Shown one piece after another: positions 37,901 through 50,579 of a stretch of DNA of 64,000 nucleotides. This stretch comes from Casuarius casuarius. Its lineage: Eukaryota; Chordata; Aves; Casuariiformes; Casuariidae. How positions within the stretch are numbered: the first letter of the stretch is position 1; each line of letters begins with the position of its first letter. The position numbers and the translations under genes are program-made. The stretch spans positions 1,138,939 to 1,202,938 of the forward strand of contig PTFA01000086.1 of NCBI GenBank assembly GCA_003342895.1. The letters run 5' to 3'. The notes under the pieces were generated by a model. That model saw nothing but the letters and a program-made list of their open reading frames with translations, was not told the DNA's origin and ran no database searches.

Positions 37901-40900
37901 ACTGAGTTCTTTTGCTGAAAAATAATAATTAAAAAAAAAAAGTTCGGTGTTGGGCTTCAGGTTTTCCACTAAGAAAACACCCCAAAAGGAGAAAATACTG
38001 TATGTTTGATTTTTTTTTTTTTTAATTAAAAAAGATAGATATACACTTACTATCTATACCATCACATAAACAAGTGAAAGCTTAATGAATGCTTTCAGGT
38101 CAGCTATAAAAATTTGAGGTTAAAAGTTACAGAAATAGAAACTTTGGTACCCAAAAGGCTTCTCTCATCCACAAACTTGATGCAAGACTATTTCAGGGAA
38201 AGAATCTTTTAATGAAGCATGATTGCAAGAGCTTCTCTTTATCCTGCCACTTGAGTAGAATTCAACTCTGTCCTTTCATGTCCCCAAGATGTGCTGCAGA
38301 GCTGTCACCCAAGAAATCCGCATTTCACCTCTCTGGCACTAGGATTTTCTGAATTAATATAACCTTCCTTTTGGATTAGTTCATTAGTATGTTCTGAAAA
38401 GTGACTTTTTTAGCTACGGATTGAAGATTAGATACTTGGCCACAGCTTTGCCTGACCACAGCAGCACGGAGCCGCCAGCACTCGGCTCTCAAGGGGCAGC
38501 AGAGAACTTTGAAAGAGCGGCGCCTGTGGACGTGCACCCCGCTTTGGCTACCAGGCCACGTTCCAGCTCACATTAGGTGTTGTCGTCATGATATTCTCTG
38601 CAGCAAATAAACCTGACCTCCTGTTCTCACATCCGATACAATTAACGCTTCTGAACTATGTTACAGGGATGCTGTGATTTCAGGCAGCAAGCAAAGTAGC
38701 CACTGCACCTCGGTAGCTCTGGAGCATGAATCAGGGAAGAGGCGGTTTAGGTTACCTCGACACAAACCTGGAAGCCCTGTCTCAATCTGGGAAGACACAG
38801 CCAAGCCACCTTTAATTCCACCAGCTTGGGGCAAAAAAAAGCCACAACAGAACCAGTTCACCAGGAACACACTGTGCCTCCTACATGCATCTAACAGCTA
38901 AAAATGGGGAGCATCAGCTTCACTGCTGCCAGAACCAGACAGTAAATGCTAGCAGCACATGTAGATACATCCAAACCAGCACATTTCCCTAGTAACACAT
39001 CTTAAAACCAACACTTTCTTTGCCTGGTACGTTCAAGCTCATTGCTAAACCTCACACAGAAGTGCTCAGAAGCACCTCTGGATGCTAAGGTGATAGACAG
39101 CGATAAATAAATGTACTTCCAGCATCAGCAGTAGGAGTCCTTTCAGCTGTAGTATGTAGCAGAAAGTCAAATAAGCTGATACCAGAAAAGACAGAAACAC
39201 ATCTGAAAGATGTAAACTGAGCACAACTTATAAAAATACACCAGTCTGGGACAATACCCATACAATACTAGATGCTGGAAAATATCCAGAGATTCACTGG
39301 GGAATTAGTTCTTTTAGCTAACTTGTTTCCTGAAGCATCATCAACATCTTTTTCGCTAGCTTGTAACAGTTATGCATTGACTAGGCAAAAAGCACTCCTG
39401 TAGTTACTTGGCAAGAGATCTCATCTGAGGATAGCACTATGTAGAGATATTTTTATTGCTTTCAGCATAACCTTGTATTATGTACAGTTATTAAAAACCT
39501 TTCCATATGTTGAATTGAGGCTGATTTTGTTGCTTGGATATGGAAAAAAATTGTTCAGAGTAACATCAGCCCTACTGGTTGTACTGAAATATTAAAAAGT
39601 ATAAATTATTGATACACAGACTGAGACGCAGAAGAGATATGAGTTCTTCAGAACATTACATATATAAATAATATACAATACTTGATTCAAGAAGAAGTTT
39701 AATTTGTTAGAATACATCCATCTGAACTTACCTAATTTCATTTTTCTTCTTTTTAAATCAATGTTAGCCTCATGCTTAGAAGAGCAATATTGGAATTTTA
39801 GTCTAATGCTTCAAAACTAAGGAAAAAAGTCCCATCAACTATAATCATTGTCTGTCTCTCTCTATAACAAAAACAATTACATTTATTGAAGATGAAGATG
39901 TGCTTTAAACAAAAGGGAACACCAGGATTTTTATTGAAGCAATAAGGACTTCATCAAATAATTTCTTAGATATTATTTCAAAATTTAGGTTCTGGGCATA
40001 CTCTGCAGGATAATTGCAAAGTAAAATGTCACCACAGTAAAGTCCCAGCTCTTTATGGCTCTTTGTGAAGCTTTTTCATAATTAAATACTTTATAGTAGA
40101 CCAAGCATTGCTTGAACAGCAAAATTGTTTAATATATATATATAATATAAAAAAAAAATCTACAAATGCTTTCCCTACAGTGTGGTTTGTTTTACTTAAA
40201 GAGCAGTCTCTTTTTGTGTTGCTTTCTTTATTCAGGTTTTCTGCCGAGACTACTTTGAGATCTAGATCAAAGCTACAGTTTAATTTTGTTTTGCATTGGG
40301 CAGTATAACTTATCACAAATAAACTTGCAGCAGGGAAATAAACATCCCCTCACCTTAAGTGCTCATTTATTGTTCTCGATCTGTCACTCTTGATTAAAAT
40401 ATAGAGCTTGCCTCCCAGGCTTAAATTAGCTTTTCATTTTAAATGACTAGCATTCAGGTCTGAAAAATAACAGCCCATTTGTTTCAATATTTACCATGTC
40501 CATTCAGAAGGGGCTTACATTATGGCCAATTAGTAGTTAATTGTGATCCATAATTCAAACATTTGCTCGCTGTTTGGAAATGCAGAAATCACGTAATTGG
40601 ATTGCACACTCCCCTCTCCACAAGGCTTTGTGCCTTTCACTGAGAGATGAGTCACAGCGTAGAGCCTGGATGGTGCTGCAGTAAGAACTGTCAGAACTTG
40701 ACATATATTAATCTTGGAGGAAAAAAAAGGAGGGAGGGGAAAGAAAGGCAGTATATAATTTGTTTAGGAGCACAAATCTATTTAAAAAAGTGACTGGACA
40801 CTCATGCCGAGGGTATGTCCTGGGGCTGTGAGGGTGTCTACTGCAGGAGCCAAATTCAAGACAACACACATTGATTGATGCCGTCTGCTTGCTAGATCCT

Positions 40901-41322
40901 GACTCCTGAAGGCTGTGTCTACCCGAGCAGTTTACTCCTCAGTGCTTGCAAGCAAGTTTGCTTTTCCTTCTTTGAGTACATGGCTAGGAAAGCGCAGGAA
41001 TCATTTTACTCCAGAGATGCATCCAAGAAAGATCCCTGCGCACAGAGCCTACACTGAACAAAAAGCTCACATCTCCCTGAGCCGAGATTCCCTCCACACA
41101 CATCCCGAGAGAGGAGAAGCAATTTAAGACCCAGTCGCTATGAACTGAAAGCCAGAGGCTCAATTCAGTCATATTCATCCAATAATCCAAACTGAGGAGT
41201 TAATGAATATCCATGACGCCACCCGAGTGATCTGGATGACAATTGTGAAAGATTAGGGCAAGACTAGGCAAGCTTTTGTAGTCAAACCTGGAAGCACTGC
41301 TACGCAGGAATATCCCCCCCCC
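28940..41322. other. Long non-coding stretch
   Basis: No gene recognised in 12 kb. Weak points of interest are a 42-nt stop-free segment at 29,213-29,254 between an AG and a consensus GTAAGT donor, a 156-codon minus-strand frame at 36,595-37,065 with no recognisable domain, purine-rich tracts near 36,440-36,475, and T/A runs near 37,930 and 38,010. The AT-rich segment at about 40,360-40,620 is rich in TAATTG and TTAATTG-like words and resembles conserved non-coding DNA. A run of nine C at 41,314-41,322 abuts the assembly gap. Confidence 0.55.
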
Positions 41323-41347
41323 NNNNNNNNNNNNNNNNNNNNNNNNN
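41323..41347. other. Assembly gap, 25 N
   Basis: Twenty-five N follow a run of C. The fixed round size suggests a placeholder of unknown true length. Sequence is missing here, so nothing should be inferred across it. Confidence 0.98.
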
Positions 41348-42222
41348 CTAAAAAGAAAAAATTGTCAAGGGTGTTCTGCACTATTCATGCAGGATACAAG
41401 TGTCCAGCAAAGCAGAAAAGGACATCCCTTGCTGTCTCAAATTCCTCAAAACCCAGGCACATATAGGCTAGATTGATAGGTGCAACAACACCTGATGGGA
41501 GGCTTTCTCCACAGCTGCCTGGCCTGCGTCACCTCCAAAAGGGAGCAGTATTTCTGAATAAGGCTCCAAAGACGCTTTTCACTTGAGCACCACATACAAT
41601 TTTGCTTCCTGCCACTGCAGCATTTGCAAAGTCCTCAGCGCCACTCGTCAGCAGTCACGTACAGCGGTGCAAAGCCTACAGGGCCCGCTCACCAAGACTT
41701 AAATCTTATGCTGACAGTTTACTGCTTTCCATTTAAAAACATGATTCTTCTGGATTATTGTCATTGCTGTGGGCAGCACTTAGTGCTAGAGGGCAAGGGG
41801 AATAACAACTTTCAAACAACTTTATTTTAACGGCTCTTCCAGTGGACTGTAGTTCAGAAGACAATTTTGATAAAGAAGCTGGTAACAGGATTGAATTCTC
41901 AGAGCAATCAGTCTCCCAAATGGAAGAAAATATGAATAACAAGAGACTGAAGAATAGCCAAGTTGTTTTTGCAGTACTGTCTTACTCGTCTCTCTGCTTT
42001 TATTCTTCTCTCTCCCCCATCTGTTCCCGTCTATTATTTAAGAGTTGTTCTATATGGAAAAAGGACTTCCAGGAACGTGCCCACAGTACCGGGCTCTCAA
42101 CAATTTTAGCAAGGACTGTTACTAATCTACATCATAATCGGTGCTAAAACTTTCTAAGATTCTCTTTTTAAAGGCACGTTCCAGACAACTCACAGCAGAG
42201 TCATAAAGAAGTGCATGCACTT

Positions 42223-42246
42223 AAAACAAACAAACAAACAAAAAAA
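42223..42246. repeat. (AAAC)n simple repeat
   Basis: AAAACAAACAAACAAACA followed by further A. Ordinary microsatellite. Confidence 0.85.
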
Positions 42247-42727
42247 CCCACACCAATGTCAGCTGGCAAAGCAGCCACCAAGAGATCATCATTTTAATTA
42301 CGTGTTTTAAAAGGCAATGCTGAGATGCTGAATCTGTCACAAAACTTTGTGCCTAAAGGAGGGAACTATTCGGAGATGATGGGTTCTTACCCTTAAACTG
42401 TGAAGTGGTTTATTGAGATATACTGTGACAACTACCAAATTATAACTGTGGAAGTGTTTGCATGAAATATTCCAACCAGAGAGGCTTTTCTAATCAGTGG
42501 TATCTTTTTTTTTTTTTTTTAAATTAGCATCGCACCTGCAATGTCTATGAAATAAATGATAGCGCTGCTTGTCTAAAAATACTATATGACAGATGCATTT
42601 ATTCTGCAGGATCTCAAAGTGCTTTACAATAGGAGACTAGTGTTTTAGTGGGCTTTCCTGACCTACCCTCCCACTTTTAGTTGTAAATTGTGGGCTGGCT
42701 GATTTGTGGAAATAGGAATTTGCAACA

Positions 42728-42728
<1 letters not shown>

Positions 42729-42754
<26 letters not shown>
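42729..42754. repeat. Poly-T run, 26 bases
   Basis: Uninterrupted T26 after TGCAACAA, followed by four or five A. No polyadenylation signal on the minus strand, so it is not supported as a retrocopy tail. Confidence 0.85.
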
Positions 42755-42763
<9 letters not shown>

Positions 42764-43176
42764 TCCTTTCTAACACCAAGTCAAAGCAGGTAATGATGCC
42801 CCAAGGATTTAAATTTTAACAGCATCAACATTACCTGGATTTTTAGATAATATAATATCTGATCATGCTTTTGGGTATTATAAGCCTCTCTTTTTACTGA
42901 AAGTGACCTAAAGCATAAGAGGTGACATCAATTATCTCTGGACCATATTAGACCACACGTTAGAAGATCAAGGCAGAAAAGGAACACTGGTCTTTGAAAG
43001 CAGGGAGAGCTTCAGGAGGGAAGAACAGGAAGTCTGTAACACAGAATAAATAAAAATCAAAGAGTGGATTGCCTGGGATGAGACACTGGACGCATCTAAA
43101 ACTACTAGGCAAAAAACCCTGGTCCTTGGCAGGTGAATACACGGAGTAGTACAAAAAGGGTCCAAGCCTGGCGGCA

Positions 43177-43238
43177 CTTAAGAGAGGGGAATAGCCTGTC
43201 CAAGGTCACAGGGCTGCAAAGAGAGGTCAGTGAATTTT
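43177..43238 (-). repeat. MIR-like SINE remnant (core)
   Basis: The plus strand reads AAGAGAGGGGAATAGCCTGT, CCAAGGTCACAGGGCTGC, then AAAGAGAGGTCAG. This is close to the antisense MIR core (GAGAGGTTAAGTAACTTGCC, CAAGGTCACACAGCTAG, TAAGTGGCAGAG). The core is the best conserved part of MIR/CORE-SINEs, consistent with only this part remaining visible. Confidence 0.6.
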
Positions 43239-43239
43239 A

Positions 43240-44860
43240 ACGAGCGTTGGCAAAGGTAGCTTTCCTGTGCCCTTCCAAAAGGCTGGCTCAGCAGCTGGCA
43301 AAGGCAAGGGAGATGTGTCCAGTGATTGACTGCGCACCACGGCCATTAACTCCCTCTGGCCTGCTGAGCCAGGCCAACAAAATAACTGCAAACTTCTCAT
43401 AAAGTTGTAGCCCTCACACAGAAGGAAGTGGGACGTGCTCAGTTTGTACCAAAAAATTGATAAGAAAATTTCCCTTCTTTTCTACCGTTATCTGGATACT
43501 CACCAAAACAAAAAACCCAACCAAAAAACCACTTAACACTTTTGCTAAGTAGTATTTTTAGTTTCAGAATCATTTGCAGAGAGAAATGAAAACATACGGT
43601 TGTTAAGGCAATGACAAACACTTAGAAGACATACTCTCCCTGTCAAGGTTGAATACAGAACAAAAGAATTGTGCTTCCTGATGCTGTCATCTAAAACATT
43701 TCATTATCTCTAGACGTTAGTTATAAGATGTAATAATTTAATTCATTTTAACTGATAATTTAACAAAATGCAATTTATGATTGAATTTATGAGTTTCCTA
43801 GTTTACAAAACAGAAGAGCTTATCATTCCAGAATCACATATGCCAACCCCCCAAATGCACTACTCGCTGTACATGTAGGATCATCCTGTCCACTTCCGGT
43901 TTGTTTCCGACCACTTATTTCAAATACAAGGGTCTGTGTGTCCCATATACCCGTGACCACTTCCTTGGAATGCTTAGAACCTGTATTTCATCACTCTTTC
44001 TGCAAAGAATCTCCCAACAAGAACCTCAAGCAGTTCACCTGTTGTAAAGCATTTTTATGTTGCACAGGTTTCCTTCTGCTCTGCTCTCACACAGAGCAAG
44101 CTCCTGACCTCCACACTAGCTGTACCTATACTACAGGAGAAATGAGCTCAGACATACACAGCAATTCTCACCTTCTACCTCTCACACACCCAGATTTTCT
44201 GTCAATGCAAAGACAGAAATACATGAAAACGCTGTCCACCCCGGCATTACCCATTTAGCTAGGTAGCACAGGATGAATCACAGAGTGCAGTTGCCCCACG
44301 ATGTTGAGGGAAAAATTGCAATAATTAGGTAGAGTTAAAACAAACATGAAACTCCCAAGCAAAAAGAAAAAAAAAAAAACCCACACAGCAAACAAACAAG
44401 GATAACACAGATACTCCCTTCAGACCAACATTAGAAGGGCAGGCAAGAGAATAAAGCTTTTTTTCTTGAGAAATGCTTAGATTTTATTTTTCTTCCTTGA
44501 AATAAAAAGTCCATCTGAATGTTTCTTCAAGCAACAGAGAAAAGCTACCTACCAGAATAACCAGGTGCTGCCAGGTTTGGGGCACTTGTGGATAAGAGAG
44601 ATGGCAGCTTTTGTCTAGGCTCTGCCTCATTACCTCCATGCATCTGCCCCAACAAACAGGCTGCTGGCTATCATAGCAAGGAGTGAATTGGCTTTTCTTG
44701 TTCCTAGTTGCCTATAAATGGTAGCTTTTCCAGCCAAAAATGCTATTTATATTGACACATTCTCCTAAAGTTTTTTTTTAATGGTATTTCTTGATAAAAT
44801 GAGAGAGTTCCTTAAACATAGGAACAAACAGATTACCTCTAGATTCCTGTCTCATGGTTG
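43240..44860. other. Non-coding stretch
   Basis: No gene recognised. A 106-codon plus-strand frame at 43,938-44,258 has no recognisable domain. An A-rich tract lies near 44,365-44,380. Otherwise it is unique AT-rich sequence. Confidence 0.55.
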
Positions 44861-44868
44861 GGTTGAAC

Positions 44869-44979
44869 TCAGCATCTTTGCAGATTCCCAGCTTTAATCG
44901 AAGCCTCCCTAGTGATCAGGCATTTAGAAGAGATTTCTCCCATGTGGGATCTGTGATGTCTAATAAGATGTTAATTGCT
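44869..44979 (-). pseudogene. C2H2 zinc-finger gene scrap
   Basis: The minus strand reads LIRHHRSHMGEI, then SSKCLITREASIKAGNLQRC, then a stop. This parallels one finger end, linker and next finger start of the Kruppel type. LIRHHRSH fits the L-x2-H-x3-H half of a finger, with histidines four residues apart (44,944-44,967). MGEISSKC stands where the TGEKPYKC linker would be, with the cysteine codon at 44,920-44,922. The second cysteine of the next finger has become threonine or is missing, an in-frame stop interrupts the preceding finger, and another stop follows. It is therefore a non-functional remnant, if it is one at all. No further fingers were found on either side, and a chance match over about 30 residues cannot be excluded. 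Confidence 0.4.
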
Positions 44980-44983
44980 CCTG

Positions 44984-45019
44984 CAGCTGGGATCAATTAA
45001 TGGATTGATCCCACAGCTG
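44984..45019. repeat. Imperfect inverted repeat
   Basis: CAGCTGGGATCAAT and ATTGATCCCACAGCTG are reverse complements apart from a 2-base insertion, separated by six bases. It could form a hairpin with 14 paired bases in the stem. It immediately adjoins the zinc-finger scrap. Confidence 0.65.
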
Positions 45020-45024
45020 GGTAT

Positions 45025-46430
45025 TATACAGTTTCTTTCCTTAGTAGAGCTACCTGTGAATGTTATCACACTGAGTCCATGTACCTATGCAGAAAACATT
45101 TTAATCAAAAAATTTCCAAGCAATTTCCTAAAAAAGGCTGTGAATCTGAGGCAGTGTCTACAGAAAGATTTGAAGAGAACTAAATTCTGCTCCCCTCATA
45201 CAGCCCTTGTACATCATTTCTTCTTTAGAGTTAATTTAATGCATATTAGCAGGGCAGTAGAGATAAAAACAGAGTCATCTTTCCTCTGGCTGCTCTGTGG
45301 AGCTCTGACCCTAAAACAGGTCCACAGGCAACTAGAAATTAGTAAATCTTAAACGAGGATTTAAAAAATAGGAAATAAACAGGAATACCAGAAATTCTTT
45401 TGAATAAATCTATTCATGTACAATTATGACATTAACATTCAACACTCAGAAGTCTACAAAGCATAAAAAGGATACGATCAGCAAACAAGAGCATATAGAG
45501 CACTGCAGTAAGTTGCTGTACCTTCTTAGGAGGAATTTTTCAGGCTCTTGATAGCAGGTGCTTTAAATTAGTTGACTTAATTGAGCACTGTGTGTGCAGA
45601 ATGAAAGATTTTAGAATTTTAATACACAATGTAAAACATGGTATTCTAAAAGGAAAACTGTCACTCATGGAGATAATTAATGAAGCTTTTGAACAAACAA
45701 AAGGTTAGTAAAGCAAGTTAAACACAACCACGAGATATAATTTGTGTGTTCTAAACTCTGATAATTGCGTAATTGGAGCATATAACGCTCCTTGTCACTG
45801 TGAGTCCGTTCTCTCTGCTTCTTTTTCGATCCTTAAAACTTCATTATTCTTTTTATTTTTATGTGGTTTCCATTTCAGATTAGGAAATTAGGAGGGAAGA
45901 GAAGACCATGAAACTGTTGCTAAATGGCCAAATACTTGATTTAATGCCCTTTCCTTTGCAGAACAGAAGTCATCTGCTTGCCCATGCATGGAAATAATTT
46001 AATTTAACAACACAATAAACATTTACAAAAGCATTAATATTTGATTACTAAGTGGTATTATTATACCAGAGCCACTTCTTTTTAAAAAATATTGGCTCTA
46101 AAAAATATAAATTAAACATTTGGAGGATAAAGTGTAAGCACTCTTTGAAACTCCCTAGAATGACTTACAGAGAGAGACAGCTTATTGGCCCTTAAATTAG
46201 GCCATATCCTGGATTTTAACAGCTCATAAAGACATCTTCAAATTTAATACGAGGGCGCCTGTGGGTAGTCCAGTTTTGGTATGTAAAGAGGAGTGAATGG
46301 GATGTGAAGAAGCAAAACAAAATGGTAAATTAAAAATACACAGTGGAACAGCTCCAAAGAGAAATACAGAGACAGGGTAACCGGGGAAAGTCAAAAACTT
46401 GATGGTCAGGCCATTTTGGGGGGATTATAA
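45025..46430. other. Non-coding stretch, partly very AT-rich
   Basis: No gene recognised. A 125-codon plus-strand frame at 44,975-45,352 runs antisense to the zinc-finger scrap and has no domain of its own. The segment at about 45,880-46,270 is AT-rich, with TTTAATTTAAC and ATTAATATTTGATTA-like words that resemble conserved non-coding DNA. Confidence 0.5.
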
Positions 46431-46434
46431 GAAA

Positions 46435-46500
46435 AAGGAGAGTAGGGAATTGAACCTGAGACCTTGAATTCTATGCACTAGACTACTAGCTATTCTGGAA
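46435..46500 (-). repeat. tRNA-derived SINE head (MIR-like) remnant
   Basis: On the minus strand the order is TAGCTAGTAGTCTAGTGCAT, AGAATTCAAGGTCTC, then AGGTTCAATTCCC. The last block matches the RNA polymerase III B box (GGTTCRANTCC). The TAGTCTAGTGCAT block sits where the A-box half of a tRNA-type promoter lies. Paired with the lack of a foldable cloverleaf, this points to the head of an old tRNA-derived SINE rather than a tRNA gene. Confidence 0.5.
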
Positions 46501-46504
46501 TAGG

Positions 46505-49500
46505 TTTCACTCGTATTTTACAAAGAAACACCATAAAGTTTAGATTCCTCTTTCTGCTCCTCATTTTCTCAGGGGAAAAAAAAAAAAAAAAAAAAAAGAC
46601 TAGGGCAATTGAATGGAATTAGGAAGAAGAAATGCTTAATTCTCTAAAAGCTTTGGATCAGAAAAAGTCATTTCCCATCACTCTGTACTCCAAAGCTTAA
46701 TTTGCCAAACATTTCTTTAGATAAATCCTGTAAGGAAGCATGAGGAAACATCTCCCTAGAATGCAATGGATGGAGCTGCTCGGTGAAACTCCTGTCCTGG
46801 AGCTGCCACTTATGGCTCCCAGAGCTCCACTGCATTTCCATTGCTCTCAGACCTCTGTGGTCACTGCGTAGCTCTTCTGTGTTTCTTGCTTCTGTACCAG
46901 AGCTGTCGTTTGCAAATTTTCCCCCGTTCAATGTAATTCAGTGAAATACTGCAGGCAAAATAAAGGTGGGGAGCTGTTGTTTGGGCTGCAATGAGGTACC
47001 GTTTAAGAATCTCACACTGCACAGCTAAAACATCTTTGTGTTTCTACTCTCTGCTCAAAAAAAAAACCATCAGGAAAGGTTTCTACTGAATCAAGGACAT
47101 TGTGCTTGTGGAAAAAAAAGGCATGAGCAAGGAGAGAGCCAGACATAAGTGTGTGTCAACAATTGCAGTGTGGCAGAATTAATATTACTTCTGGGGGTCC
47201 TGGCTTATGAGTGTATCATAACAATTATGCACCACTTATTCTGTCTTGCTATTCTTTCCTTTTAACACTGAGTTTGCTTTTGGAAACAAAGTCTTTCATT
47301 CCAGCCAGGAAAATATATCTACTTAGTGTAAGCATAGACAGAAGACAAGTAACAGAGAATTTTTCTATTAAACAGATTGAACTTATATTCAGTGTCACAC
47401 CTCTTGTGCAAATAACAGGTAACAGAGAACCCAAAATGGCAGATATACCTGTCCTCGCTCATACAGTGGAAAATCTCAGCGTTTCCACTTTCACTTTCAA
47501 GAAAGTCTCTAACATTCAATGCTCAGATCCATTATCTTGATGAATATGGATTTTTTCTCCTTAGAAAAACAGTTTCCATCCAGCAAAATATTATATATGG
47601 TTCAGGCCTAAAGAACACCAGGAAAAAAAATACCTGACACTCTTCTCTGGGGATCCATCAAGAATAATTACCTCCAGCCTGGGTTCAGCTGGGGATCCTC
47701 CCAACACAGGCACACACATTTTCCTGCAGAAAACAAACATTTCTGCTGGCTCCAGTCCTGATTCTTTGAAGGTGCAGGCGGGAGGTGTGGGAAGCTGCAG
47801 GGAAGTGATGCTCCAGCCTGGCACCACAGCAGATTGCTGCCATACACCTGCAGTCCGCGTCCCCTGGGCAGCCCCACTGCGTGTGGCCAGGCGAAGACTG
47901 GGCTGCCCATGGCACGGGGAGAAACAGATTTTTAAAAGTGTCTCATCTCAAAAGTTTTGTCAGCGGTGCCTCTGAAGTCTCGGTTATTTATGTTCGTACG
48001 TTCTCTCATTCTTTTTCTTTTTTCTTCATTAGCTCTGGAGACATATTCAAATAGACAATCGAGGAAAAGAAATATTTTTGGTAGCTTTGCTGTGAAGCAC
48101 TTGGTGTTCTTTGTTCCTCTCTCTTTAAGGGTAATGTGCCTTTTTATAACAGAGGGGGTCTTATGAGTCTCCTGAAATTATAAAATCGGATCATTTACAT
48201 GTGGGAATTGCCAGCTGGAGAGGAGAAAACATACGCTCGTGTTCAAGAAAAGTTTCACATGACGTTAAAAGAAACCATCTGCTTTTTCTTTTTTGTTCTT
48301 GTTTAAGAACAGCTTGTGTTTGCAGATCACAATTTAACACATGGTAATAACCTACAGGACTTTGTGAAGCATGGATCTTGTTTTCCTGCACGCATAAAAA
48401 AATATAAAAGCTTGTGAAGAAGACATTTGCTTCTGATCACTGTCTTTTTGCGCTTGGTTATGTTTCCACAACTGCTGCAATACTGCGGTAAAATCCAACT
48501 GATGTGTATAAAATGTAATACAAGGCACAGATACTAATTTATACCATACGCCCAAGTACAAGTGAGCTTTCCTTTCTTTAGTGCATGTGCAGCTAGCTTC
48601 TGATTATGATAGGCAAACAAATTATTCTTCTGCTCACAGTATAGACTAAGATTTCAACAGCATTAGGACCTTCAATTGCACCAGCCATAGAAATATCCCT
48701 ATCCAATAGCCACAGACCCGCTTCAAGGAATTCCCTCTAGTAGCCCTTTTCAAAAAACATTTCATTAGCTGTCTCTTTTAGTGAGCGATTTTTTTTCGCA
48801 GACTAGCAGTAACTAGAGGTAAGGCATATATGATATTGCATGAGTGATGGCTGGCGCCTCCAGGAGGAGAGTTTAGCACAACTTGCCCATTCATTTTCTT
48901 GCTCATCTGCTCTGCAGCATTTCTTCTCTGTGCCGGGGCAGATAGACGATCATAAACAAAATGCCAGATTTCCAGACAGGTTTTCATTTGTGTGACTGCA
49001 AAGAATTCACATTTGTTCCATGTTTCAGCAGATCTTTGGGGTCCATTCTTATCTTTTCACATGCACCTTTTCGATTCCTCAAGTCAGGGAAGAGTTCAAA
49101 GTGCATAGCATAAGGCAGGACTCCTGCATGCCATTTATCCAGGATTTCGAACAGAATACCCTGCCATAACACATGAATGTCTGATTTAAGGGTCATGTCT
49201 TTGGCTTCCTGCACAGCACAGTTTGCAGTTTACCTCTTATCAAGTTTTACATTTATATATCTTTTTAGACTTTTTAGTCATTGTGAGTGTCTGCCAGAAA
49301 ACTGGCAGAATAAAGTACTAACTGAAGTTAGTGAATTTGAACAATGGATTTTTCCATTACATTGAAAGTCTGGCTGAATCTCTGGTTAAAATAGCATAGT
49401 ACACTTTAGTGAACATTAACAAAGGTAGGAAAGTATAGAGGATAATTTTCCCCCTGTGCTGTTCCTTGTCTCTTTCTTACACCCCCTAAAACATCTGATG

Positions 49501-50575
49501 ATTTGGTCTGGCAAATGAATGATCCCATATGTACCATTATGATATTAGACATCTGCTACCCATCAAGATGTCAGCTTAATTTGAAAAGAAAACATCTACA
49601 AACACATCCACACAGCACCAGCCAGAATGCTTTGTGACCTTTGGATATTTACCTAAAGAAATGAAATGCACATCTGATAAAATCAGAATTATGATAAGTG
49701 TGAGAAGACGTGGTGTGAGTTTGTTCCCTTAAGTGGAATAGTGAATTCAGGAACATTCATATTTTAACTTTTTTGCCTGAAAAACTGAAGTGACATTCTA
49801 CTTGCACAAATCAAAACCGACCACAAAGTCTTGGAGTCACATATTTATTCCAGTTTTCTGTGATGAAAGGGACAAGTTCTAGGAGATCTAGGAGGTATAA
49901 TTTGCCTTGTACTTGATTTCCAGTAGATCTGAAAGCAGAAAATTGTGGAGTAGAGGATAACACTTCCATCTTCTCTTTCTGGCCTGCTCCACTTCTTGAA
50001 GGGTTCCCCAGGTTCCCTATCCAGCTGAGAGAGAAAACAGCAGTCAAGAGGAGAGTCATCAGTTTTGCAGTAAATTCTGAGACAACAAAAGGTATCACCA
50101 ATACAATTTCGCACAGGAAGGGGAAGACATAGTACAAAAGCAATATAGGGACCGTAGGGAAGATGCGGTTTTGGCAGTGCTAGGAATCCTGAGGGATCTC
50201 CTAAGCTGGACATGCATAGTGATTTAGTTAATTATTTTGAGAGAAAAAATCATCTCCAGAAATTGCACTAACATTCACAGAGAGTCTAGAGCAACTGCCA
50301 TGTGTAATAACAGGAGACAATCAAATTTTACAGGAGCTTTTGACTGTTATTGAAGAGATTGTAGTAGAAAATAAACCTAGTGGAAAAAAAAAACAAAAAC
50401 GAAACAAAAAATGGGGTCCATTCAGTGTCCACTAAATGGAAAAGCAAAATCAGGTCAAGAAGTAAGGCTTTCTGCCCAAATGGGCTCATTCTGAGAAAGG
50501 AAGGGAACTAGTTAGTGTAATCAGTTTGAATGACGAATTCAGGAACGTAAATGCAGGACAGAATTAACTGCTTTC
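46505..50575. other. Non-coding stretch
   Basis: No gene recognised. It contains A22 at 46,576-46,597 and a GC-rich patch at about 47,760-47,920 carrying several overlapping minus-strand frames of 76-80 codons with no domain. Two overlapping minus-strand frames at 49,811-50,213 (110 and 122 codons) also match nothing I recognise. Confidence 0.5.
46576..46597. repeat. Poly-A run, 22 bases
   Basis: Uninterrupted A22 after CTCAGGGG. No upstream polyadenylation signal. Confidence 0.85.
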
Positions 50576-50579
50576 AAAG

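Larger units (their letters stand above)
41348..43170. other. Non-coding stretch
   Basis: No gene recognised. A 101-codon plus-strand frame at 41,842-42,147 has no domain. It contains an AAAC/A-rich tract at 42,223-42,246, T16 at 42,505-42,520 and T26 at 42,729-42,754. The motif GGATCTCAAAGTGCTTTACA at about 42,609-42,628 is of a type seen in ancient vertebrate repeats, but the surrounding match is too poor to name. Confidence 0.5.

Noticed and set aside
42609..42628. GGATCTCAAAGTGCTTTACA as a named ancient SINE or miRNA-like motif
   Set aside because: The motif is familiar from old vertebrate repeats, but the surroundings do not extend the match, and no hairpin precursor is visible.
46440..46500. 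Possible tRNA gene (B box GGTTCAATTCC on the minus strand)
   Set aside because: No acceptor or anticodon stems can be formed from the surrounding bases. It fits a tRNA-derived SINE head better.
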